Positions 34,177 through 44,851 are shown, counted from the first letter of the stretch. The stretch is 47,287 nucleotides of DNA from CAVPJC01 sp963705155 (GCA_963705155.1 CAVPJC010000011.1:1-47287); one strand, 5' to 3'. Numbers and translations: made by a program. Notes: a model not told the origin generated them from the letters alone.

Positions 34177-35579
34177 CTTCCACGTCTCGCCCGCTGAAAG
34201 CGTTGATACTTGCGTATTTTCCAGGCTGCATGAGGAGATTTAAAATAATTCAGTAAATCCTCTTTCTGCACCAGAGCAATTACACCTGCAGATAAAAGCC
34301 ACAAGCTCTTACCCTGGAATTCTTTGGATAAAAACGCGATGGTGAAGGCAGTTGTAACGAGCAAACCCAGTAACCGATCGTTCTTATCCTGGCTGCGAAA
34401 GGCCTGGGAAGTAAAGAGAAGAAGAAACGCAGCCAGCAATATAACTCCCGGGAGACCGTTTTCGGCAAGAGTTTTAATCCAGGCTGAATGAGCTTGAAAT
34501 TCTTTTCCTTTAAATTGCTCGAAATCTGAAGCTTGTTGTTGAAAACCGCCGGTTCCAACACCCAGGGGGTTCTCAAGAAAAATATTCCAACCTGCCTGGG
34601 CGATGACAGAGCGCCCGCTGGTCCGATCTTCCAGGGAGTAACTCGTATCGAATAGTCGCTCAATTCGAGACAGGGCGTAAATCTGTTGTTCGACAAGAGA
34701 TGATGATATCCATAAAGCGGCTGCCGCGAGCCCTGCCAGAAGTACAGTGTTCAAGGTAAGGCTGCGTGTGCTGAGGAATAAAAAGACCAGGCAGCACAGG
34801 CCAATCAAGAAAGTGCCCCGGCTGCCGCTCAAATAAATCCAGGCAAAATTTATGGCGGCCAATGAGAGAAGCAGGGGGCGACCCTTACGGTTCTTGTGCG
34901 TGACTGCAGATCCAATACAAACCGCAATCAAGCCAGTAAGCGGGAAAATCGCCCATGCATTTGAATTGATATTGCGTATAGAATCTTGTTGTAAGTAAAA
35001 TACCAGCCCTCCTGCGGCTGCGAGCAGACTGCCCACCACGCCTAACCAGAAATAAGAGCGATCATCTTTCGATCCGCGAGCAAAATAGACCATAAGGCCG
35101 AAGGATGTACCAATGTTTAGAACTTGTTCAATTCCCTGCGAAACGTTTGGGCTGAAGGCGATCTCCAAGGTGATTAAGATCAAGAATACCTGCAGCAAAC
35201 GGCTGCTTAGATCGTGAAAATAAAGCACCAAAGGCAAAGAGAGCAAAATCACGATAACCAACCAATAATTGAATGTATGCCAGCGAAGCAACCCGCCTGT
35301 AAAAACATAGACCCGGCTGACCGGATCGAGGGTCGCCAGCATCCCGACCGATATCAGGCCAACAGAGGGGTATCTCAGCCCTAATACGGCTCCACAGAAT
35401 CCGATCAGGGTGAGGACCTGGACAGCCCAGACGAAACCAGTTGCGAGACTTGCCAGCCAAACCAGTGATATCAGGATGGCAAAACGCGGTCCCCAAATAT
35501 CCGCCTCGCTGCGTTGGTCGACAGTTATTGCCTTACCTTGGGAATCCACCAGACCGCGCAACCTGGCCCTGACAGTCAT
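34173..35579 (-). CDS. O-antigen ligase/polymerase (Wzy/WaaL-like) membrane protein
   Basis: A 468-residue protein with 10-12 helices and a large extracytoplasmic loop. The loop carries the Wzy_C-type signature ENPLGVGTGGFQQQ and AHSAWIKTLAENGLPG; the helix pair before it has YLSGSRGTFLIG. Such proteins polymerise or ligate undecaprenyl-linked repeat units at the outer face of the membrane. The ATG at 35579 overlaps the upstream stop (ATGA), so translation is coupled. An in-frame ATG at 35651 lies inside the previous gene and is less likely. Together with the Wzz/BY-kinase it suggests a Wzy-dependent pathway; a Wzx flippase is not in the window. Confidence 0.88.
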   Translation of the reverse strand: MTVRARLRGLVDSQGKAITVDQRSEADIWGPRFAILISLVWLASLATGFVWAVQVLTLIGFCGAVLGLRYPSVGLISVGMLATLDPVSRVYVFTGGLLRWHTFNYWLVIVILLSLPLVLYFHDLSSRLLQVFLILITLEIAFSPNVSQGIEQVLNIGTSFGLMVYFARGSKDDRSYFWLGVVGSLLAAAGGLVFYLQQDSIRNINSNAWAIFPLTGLIAVCIGSAVTHKNRKGRPLLLSLAAINFAWIYLSGSRGTFLIGLCCLVFLFLSTRSLTLNTVLLAGLAAAALWISSSLVEQQIYALSRIERLFDTSYSLEDRTSGRSVIAQAGWNIFLENPLGVGTGGFQQQASDFEQFKGKEFQAHSAWIKTLAENGLPGVILLAAFLLLFTSQAFRSQDKNDRLLGLLVTTAFTIAFLSKEFQGKSLWLLSAGVIALVQKEDLLNYFKSPHAAWKIRKYQRFQRARRGR

Positions 35580-36744
35580 GCCTGTATTTTTCCTTCCCGG
35601 GATGAGATTTTCCACTGTTCTGTACAGATACCTGCTATTGCCTCTGTCCATTGTTCTAGCGTGAAACCCTCGGCGAATTTACGGCAGCGAGCGCGGAGGG
35701 ATGGCCAATCGCCAGTCATTTTGACCGCCCGTTTTATGACGGCAGCTAAATCCTGGGCATCGTGGTTGGGTAATATCCAACCTCTTTCGCCGTCCGATCC
35801 AACGATCTCACGTCCAAAACCAACATCTGTGGTGATCACCGGAACGCCGCAAAGAAATGCATCCAATCTGGCTTTGCAGAAGCTTTCTGTTAATGAGGGC
35901 AAGATGCACACGTCCATTCCCAGCATCTGCTCTAAGAGAGCAGGTCGTGGCAGTTGCCCGCAAAAGGTCACCTCTGCGCTAAGATTTTCTGCCTGAACCA
36001 GTGCAGCCAATTCTGCTCGGAGTGGTCCTTCGCCGATCAATGTCAGGCGAAACGGGCCGAAAGACCCCTCTTTCTTTAAGTCACCTAACGCGTGAAGCAG
36101 GCCGGTATCCCTTTTTCGGGTGAGAGACGCCCTGCATAAACCATCTGCAAGGGTGTTCCGGGCAGTCTGGAGAGGTCGGGTTTTATAGCTAGTAATTCCG
36201 CATTGGATATCACCGAGACGAACAACCAGTGCATCTTCCGGGCAGGGGGTTCTGCCCCCATTCCGGTAGCAATCATCACATTGCGGCCTCCAGCAAACAT
36301 GCGCATGATTGCTTTGGTGACCCTGTTCATCCGCGTGGTGACTGATGTTGTCTCCCAGGAGCCGCCGTAACGGGCAATCAGATGTTTGCGGAAAACCAAG
36401 GCGGTCAGCAGGCCTAATAATGAAATGTCACCTGGTAAAGGAATGTAGATAACATCTGCCCTGGATACCGCCATCCCAATCTTCGACAAATAATAGGGTA
36501 ACAAAAACGTGACCGAGATCTTGCGTCCGAACTCCTTGCCAATCGGGATTAACAACGGGTTTACTTTCAATAGTTTCGGATAAGAAACACCACCGCCCTG
36601 AACCCTGTCTTGCAGCACCACCAGCTCTGTCTCGTCAAACAGCGAGCTGATCGAGTGTATTTGAAAGGGGAAGCCGCCGGAGGACGCCCATTTTCCAAAA
36701 TCTTCCTGCCAGCATTCCTTGGATGAGACCACGCATAACCTCAT
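35576..36744 (-). pseudogene. GT4-family glycosyltransferase, one frameshift
   Basis: A GT-B transferase of about 389 residues. The N-terminal half (MRLCVVSSKECWQEDFGKWA, ISLLGLLTALVF, YGGSWETTS) runs to VYAGRLSPEKG. A one-base shift near 36100 leads to IPDLLHALGDLKKEG, LTLIGEGPLRAEL and SFCKARLDAFLCGVPVITTDVG. The C-terminal half is intact. It overlaps the deacetylase gene by 4 bases at its start and the ligase gene at its end. Confidence 0.82.
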
Positions 36745-37586
36745 TGTTTTTCCTTGTACAGTATTTCAGCTCCGGGTAAGACAACTTGCAGACGCCCCTC
36801 AAGCACCAGTGTCTTCGCTTGTTCCAAAAACCGGATCAGGTTGGTCTCGCTTTGAGGCCCGTCAGATGAAAGAGAGTGGGGGTGTCCGTAAACCAACGCC
36901 AGGCTATCTTTATTCGCACACCGCATTAACAAATCAACCTCCTGCTGCTGAAAGCCGGCCCGGCCGGTAAGCCGGGCGCAGAAAATACCATATACTCTTT
37001 CCAATTTAGAGCAGATTGGTTTGTGGTCTCCGAGCAACTTTTCTCGGAGAAGCCTGTGAAGCGACCGGTAAGATATACGGCAAAATTTGTAACCACACTC
37101 CCCAAGGGTTTCACATAACTGGTGCAGGTCAATCCGATCGGATCTTACCATACGCCTCTCCGAGAGGCTGAAAGCCCACCGGGCGGGAAAGTCAAAAGGC
37201 TGGTTGAAGGGTGGAACGAAAGATACCACGGGGCTGCCTGTGCACTGCTCGAGGGCATCTTTACTATCTCGAAGCGTTTGAGCCAGTTTGGCAACTCCCA
37301 GACCAGGCAGCCATTCGTGATACATCGAGTGGCTGGCAATCTCATGCCCCTGCTGGTGGATCAGGCGGATCTGGTCTGGATCGTGATAGGGGCGTTTTCC
37401 AGCTAACGCGGCTGCTCCGACGATGGCAAAGCAGGCATGCAGATTGTAATGGGCGAGGATTTCCAACAGACGGCTGGTATTTTCAAATTCCAGGTGTCCC
37501 CAATCTTTTTGGCCTTGCCCGGAACGCGAACGGTCTGCTCCCCATTGAGTATCGTAGTCCCAAAATAAAAACAGCTTTCCGGTCAT
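36741..37586 (-). CDS. Polysaccharide deacetylase-family protein
   Basis: A 281-residue NodB-like carbohydrate esterase family 4 protein. The metal and catalytic residues are D10/D12 (FWDYD), H81 and H86 in GHEIASHSMYH and the PPFNQ loop, a variant of R-x-P-x-G. No signal peptide is present, so the enzyme would act in the cytoplasm on a lipid- or nucleotide-linked intermediate, not on finished polymer. It overlaps the next gene by 4 bases and lies among GT4 genes. Confidence 0.85.
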   Translation of the reverse strand: MTGKLFLFWDYDTQWGADRSRSGQGQKDWGHLEFENTSRLLEILAHYNLHACFAIVGAAALAGKRPYHDPDQIRLIHQQGHEIASHSMYHEWLPGLGVAKLAQTLRDSKDALEQCTGSPVVSFVPPFNQPFDFPARWAFSLSERRMVRSDRIDLHQLCETLGECGYKFCRISYRSLHRLLREKLLGDHKPICSKLERVYGIFCARLTGRAGFQQQEVDLLMRCANKDSLALVYGHPHSLSSDGPQSETNLIRFLEQAKTLVLEGRLQVVLPGAEILYKEKQ

Positions 37587-37600
37587 GATGAAGAATCAGG

Positions 37601-38731
37601 TCAAACAGGTAAATAAGCGAGCATTTTGGTTATGAAACTCTCTTCAGAATATTGCCTGATGTGCGCGGACAAAGATTGCCGGATCTCATTTAAACCATTC
37701 TCATTCAGTCTGTTGAGATACCCGAAGCGCGTTAAGATGTCTGAGTCAGAAAATCGTAATCGATCGTCAAAAACAATCTCTCTTTGCCCGCCAAAATCAT
37801 GGACAAACGGCACCGCTCCAGAAGCGATCGCTTCTACCGTCGTCATCCCGAAGTGCTCGTTAATCACCGGGAACATATAAAAACGGGTCCTGGTTAATTC
37901 TTCGTCTACCTCCGCCTGCGATGGATTGGCCTGGAAATGAATATTCGCCATGTTTTTAGTCGCTGCCAGATCCTTAAGGGATTCGTAGTAAGCATGCCTG
38001 TGGGCAGGTACACCTCCCATCAGTACACAGCGCATATCCGGGTAATGGCTGGCTAATTCCAGAACCATCTCAGGACGTTTGTAATCAACAAACCGAGAAA
38101 AGAAGGTGAGGGTGTCACGGTCTTTTAGATCATCAAACCTGAATGAATGCCTGGCTAAGTTGACTGGAGGATAGATCACCGGTAATTCTGCGCCGTAGGT
38201 TTCCTGGAATAGGCTCGCGGTAAACTGAGAAATGGTGATATATTGATCGTTTGGGTGAAACTCATAAACCGGCTTGACTTTACGGAAAAACCTTTTGTAC
38301 ACCCACTCGAAGAATTGCAGGGGAATTCCAGCTGGCCCTTTGGGCAGCGTTTCCAACTTAGGCAAGATCGGCGGACCGGGCATGTAGCGAAGGTGAGGTG
38401 TCCCTTCAGGGACTAATAAACAGAAATGAAAAATGTAATAAAAGTCGTAATTCAGGTTTAAGCGTTGACTGTCAACCCCGTTCACAATCCATGCGAGGTA
38501 ACGCAACGTATCAGGCAGCTTATCTATGAACAACGTGGGAATAGGAAATTGGATCGGCTTGAAATTTGCCTGAAGGTTGTTCCGGCTTAACAAATTCCTA
38601 TCTGGTTCCACGTCCCACAGCACATCTGGAATTACACCTCTCTGGTTTAGCCCTTTAATGACTGCCATCGCACAGGATTGGATACCACCAGGACGATCCA
38701 GACGGTAGAAGATGCCAACTTTCTTGGTCAT
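37601..38731 (-). CDS. GT4-family glycosyltransferase (ALG11-like)
   Basis: An intact 376-residue GT-B protein. The start MTKKVGIFYRLDRPGGIQSC is the Gly-rich N-domain loop. VIYPPVN, TFFSRFVDYKRPEMVLELA and NEHFGMTTVEAIASGAVPFV with GGQREIV form the donor site; this pattern is closest to ALG11-like mannosyltransferases, although the sugar cannot be told. It is spaced 14 bases from the deacetylase gene and 6 bases from the next GT gene. Confidence 0.87.
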   Translation of the reverse strand: MTKKVGIFYRLDRPGGIQSCAMAVIKGLNQRGVIPDVLWDVEPDRNLLSRNNLQANFKPIQFPIPTLFIDKLPDTLRYLAWIVNGVDSQRLNLNYDFYYIFHFCLLVPEGTPHLRYMPGPPILPKLETLPKGPAGIPLQFFEWVYKRFFRKVKPVYEFHPNDQYITISQFTASLFQETYGAELPVIYPPVNLARHSFRFDDLKDRDTLTFFSRFVDYKRPEMVLELASHYPDMRCVLMGGVPAHRHAYYESLKDLAATKNMANIHFQANPSQAEVDEELTRTRFYMFPVINEHFGMTTVEAIASGAVPFVHDFGGQREIVFDDRLRFSDSDILTRFGYLNRLNENGLNEIRQSLSAHIRQYSEESFITKMLAYLPV

Positions 38732-38737
38732 GACGAC

Positions 38738-39875
38738 TTATACCAGAGAACCCTTACTGCTGAGTTTTTCCAACTCATTCTCCAGCTTTTTGACTGGAAG
38801 ATGTCCTGCATAGGTCTGGTAAACCTGTTGCCGCGCTCGAATTGCCAGATTCATACGCAGGTTTTCATCTTGAAGCAGCTTGATGATCTTGGTTGCAAGC
38901 TGGATAGGACTGTCTGGAGCCGTGGAAGAGAACAGCAGTCCGGTTTCCCCATCTTGTATTGCTTCTGGTGGGCCACCAGTGTTGGGAGCAATCACCGGGC
39001 AGCCAATGACCTGGGCTTCCAAAATTACCCTTGCAAACGGCTCTCGTGAGGATGTCACACAAAAAATCTTCATCTCACTGATCAATTCAACGGCATCGGA
39101 GCGAGCACCCAAAAAGGCTATTTTATTTTCAACCCCTAATTCGACTGGCAAACCCCTGACCCAGGTCTCATAATTCTTTTCCTTAGGGCTTGCAGACCCC
39201 ACGATGACGAAGCGCGCTTCAGGAACGACTTTAAGGACTTCGGGGATCGATTGAACGAACAGATGAGGCTGTTTATATGGAGTAATTCTGCCAACCAGGC
39301 CGATAACAGGCTCAATTATTGAAAATGGCAACAGACGTTCTCCACCAGCCGGGTGCCTCTTCATTCGCTCTTCAATCGGTTGAGCGTTGATCGGGTCGTA
39401 ACAAACGACTGTACGGTCTGGCGAAATCAAATTGCGTACATAATCTTGCACATCTCTAGAAACGGCAATTACCCGATTCGCTCGCGATAAGATATTTCGG
39501 TGAAGAGGGGTATCACGGATATATTCGCGCACATAAATCGCATACGGTATCCGGGCTATTCTGCTGCCTGTTGCCACTCTACTGGCAGCTGCGAATGTGT
39601 TGCAAAGAACTGAAGTCAACTGCTCGAGTCTTCAGGTCACGGGCGAGCAACAAAGAATGCACAAAGTGCAAACCCGGATAGCGACGTCGTTTAGTCTCAA
39701 ACTTTTTTTTCCAGACATTGTAGCCTTTTTCCTGGTAGAAAGCAGACAACTGCCCGGCACCTGGTACAAGCATGGTAATCATCATTGAATTGCTCGCCTG
39801 GTCGGCGAAATCAGCAATCGCCAGCTCGGCGCCGCTGATTACGTCTGGACGAAAGTGGGCCACAAGCAAATGCAT
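38738..39875 (-). CDS. GT4-family glycosyltransferase (one frameshift)
   Basis: A GT-B transferase of about 379 residues. The first 90 codons (MHLLVAHFRPDVISGAELAI ... LARDLKTRAVD) are joined by a one-base shift near 39610 to the rest, TSVLCNTFAAASRVAT. The intact part holds VIGLVGRITPYKQPHLFV, VIVGSASPKEK and the donor site SREPFARVILEAQVIGCPV with TGGPPEAI. It begins 13 bases after the stop of the gene at 39889. Confidence 0.83.
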
Positions 39876-39888
39876 GGATATGATGTCG

Positions 39889-41133
39889 TTAGCGAAACTT
39901 TTTCTGAAATGCTTTTATCAGGTGGGTTGCCAGCCGGTACCCCGGGATGCGATGAAGCCTGTTTTCCAGGATCTCAACTTGATTCTTTACTTGAGCAATC
40001 GCTCCCAGGGCAAAATCCAACTCGGCCTGAAGCTTAAGCAGATCGCGCTGTCCAAACACCGGATGATTTGGATACAGCATTTCAATATTATAGGATACGC
40101 TGGGCCAGGCAATTTGCTCCTCCGGATCGGTTAAGATGCGGTGTGGGAATTGCAGCTCGCCCACAGGATGAGCGTTATGTTCTCGTCTGATTCGGATCAT
40201 CTCCTCGATCAGCCCTACCAAGCGTGGCATCGCCGGAGTCCTGCATGCAAGAGCATCTTGAAGAAGGTATTGTTGGTGAAGCATGTGTTCCAAAGGAGGA
40301 TTACGCAGGAAATCCATGATCGGGGCAATTTGACCGGAACACTTGATATGCCAGACCGCCGGAATATAGCTCGGACAATTATGATAATCCAACAGCGCCA
40401 CCGGCAGACCGAAGAGCATAGCTTCCAGCATCGCCGTAGATGGAGTTGTGATTACAGCATCCATCTCATCTAACAACTCGTGCAACTCTTTTCCGGTCGC
40501 TTCGGTGAAGGTGTTTTGAACCTGTAAACGTTTGTGCAAGCCTTTTGTCAGACGCCACACAACCTGGATATCAGGCTGATGGGATAAATTTTCTTTCAAG
40601 TCGGCCAGGGACTGATAAGTGATCTCAACTTCTTCTTTATTAAAACCCGGGGTCCGGGCTGTCATTACCAGTAAACGCAATGGACGCCCATTCACCGATG
40701 CTACCCTCATCGGCTTAGCTTTTGCAATCAATGGATCAAACCGGGGAACGCCCACCACTTCACATTTACCAACGTTACCCCAAGACTCATACAACCTGGC
40801 ATCTGCTCGACCCAGGCAGGCGACCTTATGAGCGAGTACAGGTTGATTCAATGGCCTTTGAAAGGGTAATTCACGCCGGGTCCAGGTGTTGCGCCACTCT
40901 GGTATACCGTCCATGATCTGCAACGTGGCTATTTGGCGGCGGGCCATCTCGGCCAGGCACAATCCTCGCTGGCAGTTGCTGGCCTCAAAAGAGATCACCA
41001 GGTCGGGTTGATGAGCCGCAATAGTTTCCGGAAGATAATCCGCCTCGACGGTAATGCGGTTATTAAAATGGTTAAGCAAGGGTTCCTGATGTTGCGAAAA
41101 GCCCCTTGTTCCTAAGATAACGATTTCGGTCAT
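39889..41133 (-). CDS. GT-B-like surface-carbohydrate biosynthesis protein with C-terminal coiled coil
   Basis: A 414-residue protein with no N-terminal signal. It reads like the capsule/surface-carbohydrate GT-B group: VEVVGVPRFDPLI-type middle, LLVMTARTPGFNKEEVE, DAVITTPSTAMLEAMLFGLP. The 'TPSTAMLEA' motif with a following GLPVA is the donor-site signature of CDP-glycerol- and capsule-type transferases. The last 60 residues are a coiled coil (LLKLQAELDFALGAIAQV). The substrate is unknown. It is intact and lies between a GT2 and a GT4 gene. Confidence 0.68.
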   Translation of the reverse strand: MTEIVILGTRGFSQHQEPLLNHFNNRITVEADYLPETIAAHQPDLVISFEASNCQRGLCLAEMARRQIATLQIMDGIPEWRNTWTRRELPFQRPLNQPVLAHKVACLGRADARLYESWGNVGKCEVVGVPRFDPLIAKAKPMRVASVNGRPLRLLVMTARTPGFNKEEVEITYQSLADLKENLSHQPDIQVVWRLTKGLHKRLQVQNTFTEATGKELHELLDEMDAVITTPSTAMLEAMLFGLPVALLDYHNCPSYIPAVWHIKCSGQIAPIMDFLRNPPLEHMLHQQYLLQDALACRTPAMPRLVGLIEEMIRIRREHNAHPVGELQFPHRILTDPEEQIAWPSVSYNIEMLYPNHPVFGQRDLLKLQAELDFALGAIAQVKNQVEILENRLHRIPGYRLATHLIKAFQKKFR

Positions 41134-41151
41134 ATCGCGATGAAGACTCCC

Positions 41152-42206
41152 TCAGTACATTTGATATGCATTCACTGTCCAGGCATATTGTTCCAACTCT
41201 TCGGATAATATCTTACCGCTTGCGCGCAGACAGGTTTTGAGAAAATTTCGGCTTCTCAGATATGCGGGACGATAATATGCCGCCAAAATAAAATGATAGA
41301 GAGCGATCGTACCGGATGGATGTTGGCTTGCATAACGATAGTGACCTTGCGCCATCCGCCAGCGGGCTACCTGTTTTCGGCGGGCGGCTTCTTTAGCTCC
41401 ACCCCAGCTGCAGTAAGAAAGAGCCAGTGCATCTTCCTGGTACATTGCTAATGTTTGGTTGATCCGCTTGCTGTCGGGATGGGATCGATCCGCCGATAGA
41501 CAGTCTTCGATCAGGAGAACCCGTCCTTGACGGCAAATCCGGTACATCAATTCTCGATCCATTGTGTAATGAAGATCTTCTCGAAGATAGCGATTTACCC
41601 GGTCTAAGTGTTCACGTATAAAAAAGGTCGACTGCTGAGGGAGATACCAGTCAGAGGGCTGGAGTAATGAAAGATCCAATGGCGAATTGGACATAAGAAA
41701 AGGCTTTTTTTCTTTGGATATCCGGGAAGATTCATCGATTGATGCAACCGCTCCGATCACCAGAGCGACCTCCTGATTCCACCCCCAGGCCCTGGCTACT
41801 TTCTCGAACGCTCCCAAAGTGTAAAAATCATCACTGTTAATATAGGCGATCAGATCCCCAGTAGCGATTGTCCAACCTTTGTTGATGGCATGGCTCTGGC
41901 CGCGGTCAAACTCGCTGACCCAGTATTTAACCAGGGCTCATACTTCCGAATAAGCTCAGCGCTCTTATCCTGGCTGCCCCCGTCGATCACTACAAATTCA
42001 ATGTCTGGATAACCTTGCAAGAGAACCGATCGGATAGTTTCCTCCAGGAAAGCTGCCTGGTTGTAACTGGGGGTAACAATGCTTATCCGCGGCCAGGGTT
42101 GTCCATCCGGCATTACCTCGGGAAGAAAATCTGTTTGTTCCGTCCAGGGCCAACCACTTTTGAGAGGATCGGGAGCGGGCAATTCTGTTAGTGTGGGGCA
42201 ACGCAT
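41152..42206 (-). pseudogene. GT2-family glycosyltransferase, one frameshift
   Basis: An inverting GT-A transferase of about 351 residues. RISIVTPSYNQAAFLEETIR and DIEFVVIDGGSQDKS are the nucleotide-binding half, read from 42206. Near 41937 the frame shifts by one base to KYWVSEFDRGQSHAINKG, then GDLIAYINSDDFYTLGA, which holds the metal-binding NSDD. The C-terminal 220 residues are intact. With the indel repaired the protein is complete. Confidence 0.82.
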
Positions 42207-42277
42207 TCAGACGATCCTGCAAAGGTCAAAAAGGAAAGATTAATACCCGATTTATTCCGGGAACGATGCTATGCAAG

Positions 42278-43122
42278 CTAATCCACGAAAGGCCGGCTGG
42301 CTCTCCACACGGCCAGGATCGCTTTCAACAGGGCGGGCATTTCAGCCAGCGGAACCATGTTTGGACCATCGCTCAGGGCGCGCTCCGGGTCTGGATGTGT
42401 CTCGATGAAAAAGCCATCTACGCCTACTCCCGCCGCTCCACGCGCCAGGTATGGGCCAAACTCACGCTGTCCACCTGATTTTCCCCCCGCCGAACCTGGC
42501 ATTTGCACGCTGTGGGTAACATCGAACACCACCGGCGCGAAACGGCGCATTATGGGTAAGGCCCGCATATCCACCACCAGGTTATGATACCCAAATGAAC
42601 TTCCACGCTCTGTAATGAAAACACGGTCATTTCCGGTGGAGCGAACTTTCTCTACGGCATAAGCCATATCCTCGGGCGCCATGAACTGACCACGCTTCAG
42701 GTTGATGACCCGGCCTGTGCGCGCAGCGGCCTGAATTAAATCGGTCTGCCGGCAAAGAAAAGCAGGGATTTGCAGAATGTCGGCTGCTTGTGCTACCCGC
42801 TCGACCTGGGTTGTCTCATGGACATCTGTCAGGATCGGCACGCCCACATCGTTCTTGACCCGCTCGAGCACTTGCAAAGCTGCTTCAAATCCGATCGAGC
42901 GGAATGTTTCATGAGAAGTGCGGTTGGCTTTGTCATAGGAAGATTTAAACACGTATGGAACGCCCAGATCGCGGCAAATAGCAGCCAGGAAATTGGCGGT
43001 TTGCATCGCAATTTCTGCTGAACTCGATAGCGCAGGGGCCAGCAATCAGCACTGGCTGATCGCCGCCCAGCATCACACCGGGGGCCAGTTTGACAACGGA
43101 TTTTGTGCATGTATTCGTTCAT
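42278..43122 (-). CDS. kdsA: 3-deoxy-8-phosphooctulonate (Kdo-8-P) synthase (N-terminal frameshifts)
   Basis: KdsA condenses arabinose-5-P with phosphoenolpyruvate to Kdo-8-phosphate. The intact part from about 43025 reads EIAMQTANFLAAICRDLG, VFKSSYDKANRTS (PEP/A5P site), DVHE, ADILQIPAFLCRQTDL, KRGQFMAPEDM, ERGSSFGYHNLVVDMR, DVTHSVQMPG and DGFFIETHP. The first 35 codons need two one-base corrections near 43105 and 43030. They then read MNEYMHKSVVKLAPG, GGDQPVLIAGPCAIE. GPCAIE is the KdsA N-terminal signature. Joined length about 281, as usual. It overlaps the kdsD start. Confidence 0.9.
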
Positions 43123-44111
43123 TTTAGATTGGCCTGGTAAATATCATGAATCCGGATCAACCCCAGGCAGCAGTTGCTATCCGGATCCTGGACCGGTAAA
43201 ACTGAGATTTGAGAAGGACGGTCTTCCATGAGCCGAACCGCATCTTTCAATGTGGCATTTGAAAAAATGCTTACCGGGTTAACCGTCATAACGTGCTTTG
43301 CCTGGAGCGGGCGGATGTCATCGTAAATTTGCAGTGCTCTACGGACATCTCCATCTGTGATAAAACCTAAAAGATGGAAATCACTATCTACCACGCAAGT
43401 CGCGCCCAATGGATGCCTGGTCATAGCAATGACCACCTCCCTGAGGGATGTTTCAGGGCCAACCCAGGCTACCTCATTTGCGCGGTGCATCACATCTGAA
43501 ACATGCAGCCAGAGATTTCGTCCCAACTGCCCGCCCGGATGGAAACGGACAAAATCCTGCTCGGTAAAGCCCCGGGCTTGCATCAATGCCGCAGCCAGGG
43601 CATCACCGAGCGCTAACGCTACAACCGCACTGGCTGTTGGAACGATTCCTAACGGATCTGCTTCGGTTGTAACGCGGCTGTCCAGAACTACGTCTGCTTC
43701 CCGACACAACACCGAGTTGAGATTGCCAACGATGGCGATCAAAGGAGATTGGAACTGGCGAAGGATGGGGATGAGTCTCACCAGCTCTCCTGTCGCGCCG
43801 CTATTCGAAACCAATATTGTGGGATCGCCCGGGGTGTACACACCCAGGTCACCATGTAAGGCTTCAGCAGCGTGCAGGAACACGGATGGAGTACCCGTAC
43901 TACAAAACGTGGCCGCAATCTTTTGGGCTATATGACCCGATTTACCAATCCCGCTGACCATGACCTTTCCCTGGTGGTTCAGAATGATCTCGACTGCACG
44001 AGTCAAGCTGCCATCCAGGCGGGCGGAAGCATTTTCAATCGCTTTCGCCTCAATTTCCAGCGAAATCCGTGCCACACTTAGCCATTTGGCTGCCTGTTCT
44101 CGAGTTGTCAT
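43119..44111 (-). CDS. kdsD: Arabinose-5-phosphate isomerase (KpsF/GutQ-type)
   Basis: A 330-residue protein that converts ribulose-5-P to arabinose-5-P, the first step of Kdo synthesis. An SIS sugar-isomerase domain comes first: GKVMVSGIGKSGHIAQKIAA, TGTPSVFLHAAEALHGDLG and VSNSGATGE. Two CBS domains follow (about 205-330; MHRANEVAWVGPETSLREV, HLLGFITDGDVRRAL), as in KdsD and KpsF. It overlaps kdsB and kdsA by 4 bases each. Confidence 0.93.
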   Translation of the reverse strand: MTTREQAAKWLSVARISLEIEAKAIENASARLDGSLTRAVEIILNHQGKVMVSGIGKSGHIAQKIAATFCSTGTPSVFLHAAEALHGDLGVYTPGDPTILVSNSGATGELVRLIPILRQFQSPLIAIVGNLNSVLCREADVVLDSRVTTEADPLGIVPTASAVVALALGDALAAALMQARGFTEQDFVRFHPGGQLGRNLWLHVSDVMHRANEVAWVGPETSLREVVIAMTRHPLGATCVVDSDFHLLGFITDGDVRRALQIYDDIRPLQAKHVMTVNPVSIFSNATLKDAVRLMEDRPSQISVLPVQDPDSNCCLGLIRIHDIYQANLK

Positions 44112-44851
44112 CCTGATTGTCCAAAGATCAAGCGTACATGTTCGAGGTCTGCGAAAGTGTCGACTGCAACCGAGCGGTAATTTGTTTCGGTTGTTTGAAT
44201 TCGATAACCGGCATCCAGGAACCGCAGCTGCTCCAGTTTTTCAGCCATTTCTAATGGGCTTTCCGGGAGAGATGGATAGCGCATCAGGACCTCCTTGCGA
44301 TAGCCATACACACCAATATGGCCCCAGAATACCTGCAATTCGAGCCAGCGCTCAGGTGGGATATCTCGTACGAAAGGGATGGGACTGCGTGAAAAATATA
44401 GCGCCCGCCCATCCAGACCACGAACGACCTTGACGATATTAGGGTTGAACAAGTCGCTCTGGGTCTGAATTTGGAATACCGGTGTGATCAGATCACCCCC
44501 CACTACACTCCAGGAAGCCACCAGGTTCTCCAACATTTTTGGGTCAATCAGAGGCTCATCTCCCTGTACGTTTAATACACAATCGGCATCCACACGATCG
44601 ATTATCGACGAAACCCGCTCAGTCCCTGAACGGCAATCAGTGCTGGTCATTATTGCTTTTCCCCCCCAGCTTTCGACCGCGTTGTAGACTTCAATCGAAT
44701 CTGTGGCGACCAGCACCTGATCCAAACCCTGAACCTGTTGAACCCGCTGCCAGATGTGCCACACCATCGGCTTTCCGTGAATATCGGCAAGCACTTTGCG
44801 GGGTAATCGGGTGGAATCCAGGCGAGCAGGAATAATGGCAAAAATGTTCAT
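44108..44851 (-). CDS. kdsB: CMP-Kdo synthetase
   Basis: A 247-residue nucleotidyltransferase that activates Kdo as CMP-Kdo. Signatures are the N-terminal IIPARLDSTRLPRKVL, VATDS, STDCRSGTERVSSI and VLNVQGDEPLID with the metal-binding D. GHIGVYGYRKEVL and YPSLPESPLEMAEKLEQLR are typical KdsB. The downstream phosphatase kdsC is absent from the window, so another phosphatase must serve, or the gene lies elsewhere. It overlaps kdsD by 4 bases. Confidence 0.93.
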   Translation of the reverse strand: MNIFAIIPARLDSTRLPRKVLADIHGKPMVWHIWQRVQQVQGLDQVLVATDSIEVYNAVESWGGKAIMTSTDCRSGTERVSSIIDRVDADCVLNVQGDEPLIDPKMLENLVASWSVVGGDLITPVFQIQTQSDLFNPNIVKVVRGLDGRALYFSRSPIPFVRDIPPERWLELQVFWGHIGVYGYRKEVLMRYPSLPESPLEMAEKLEQLRFLDAGYRIQTTETNYRSVAVDTFADLEHVRLIFGQSG

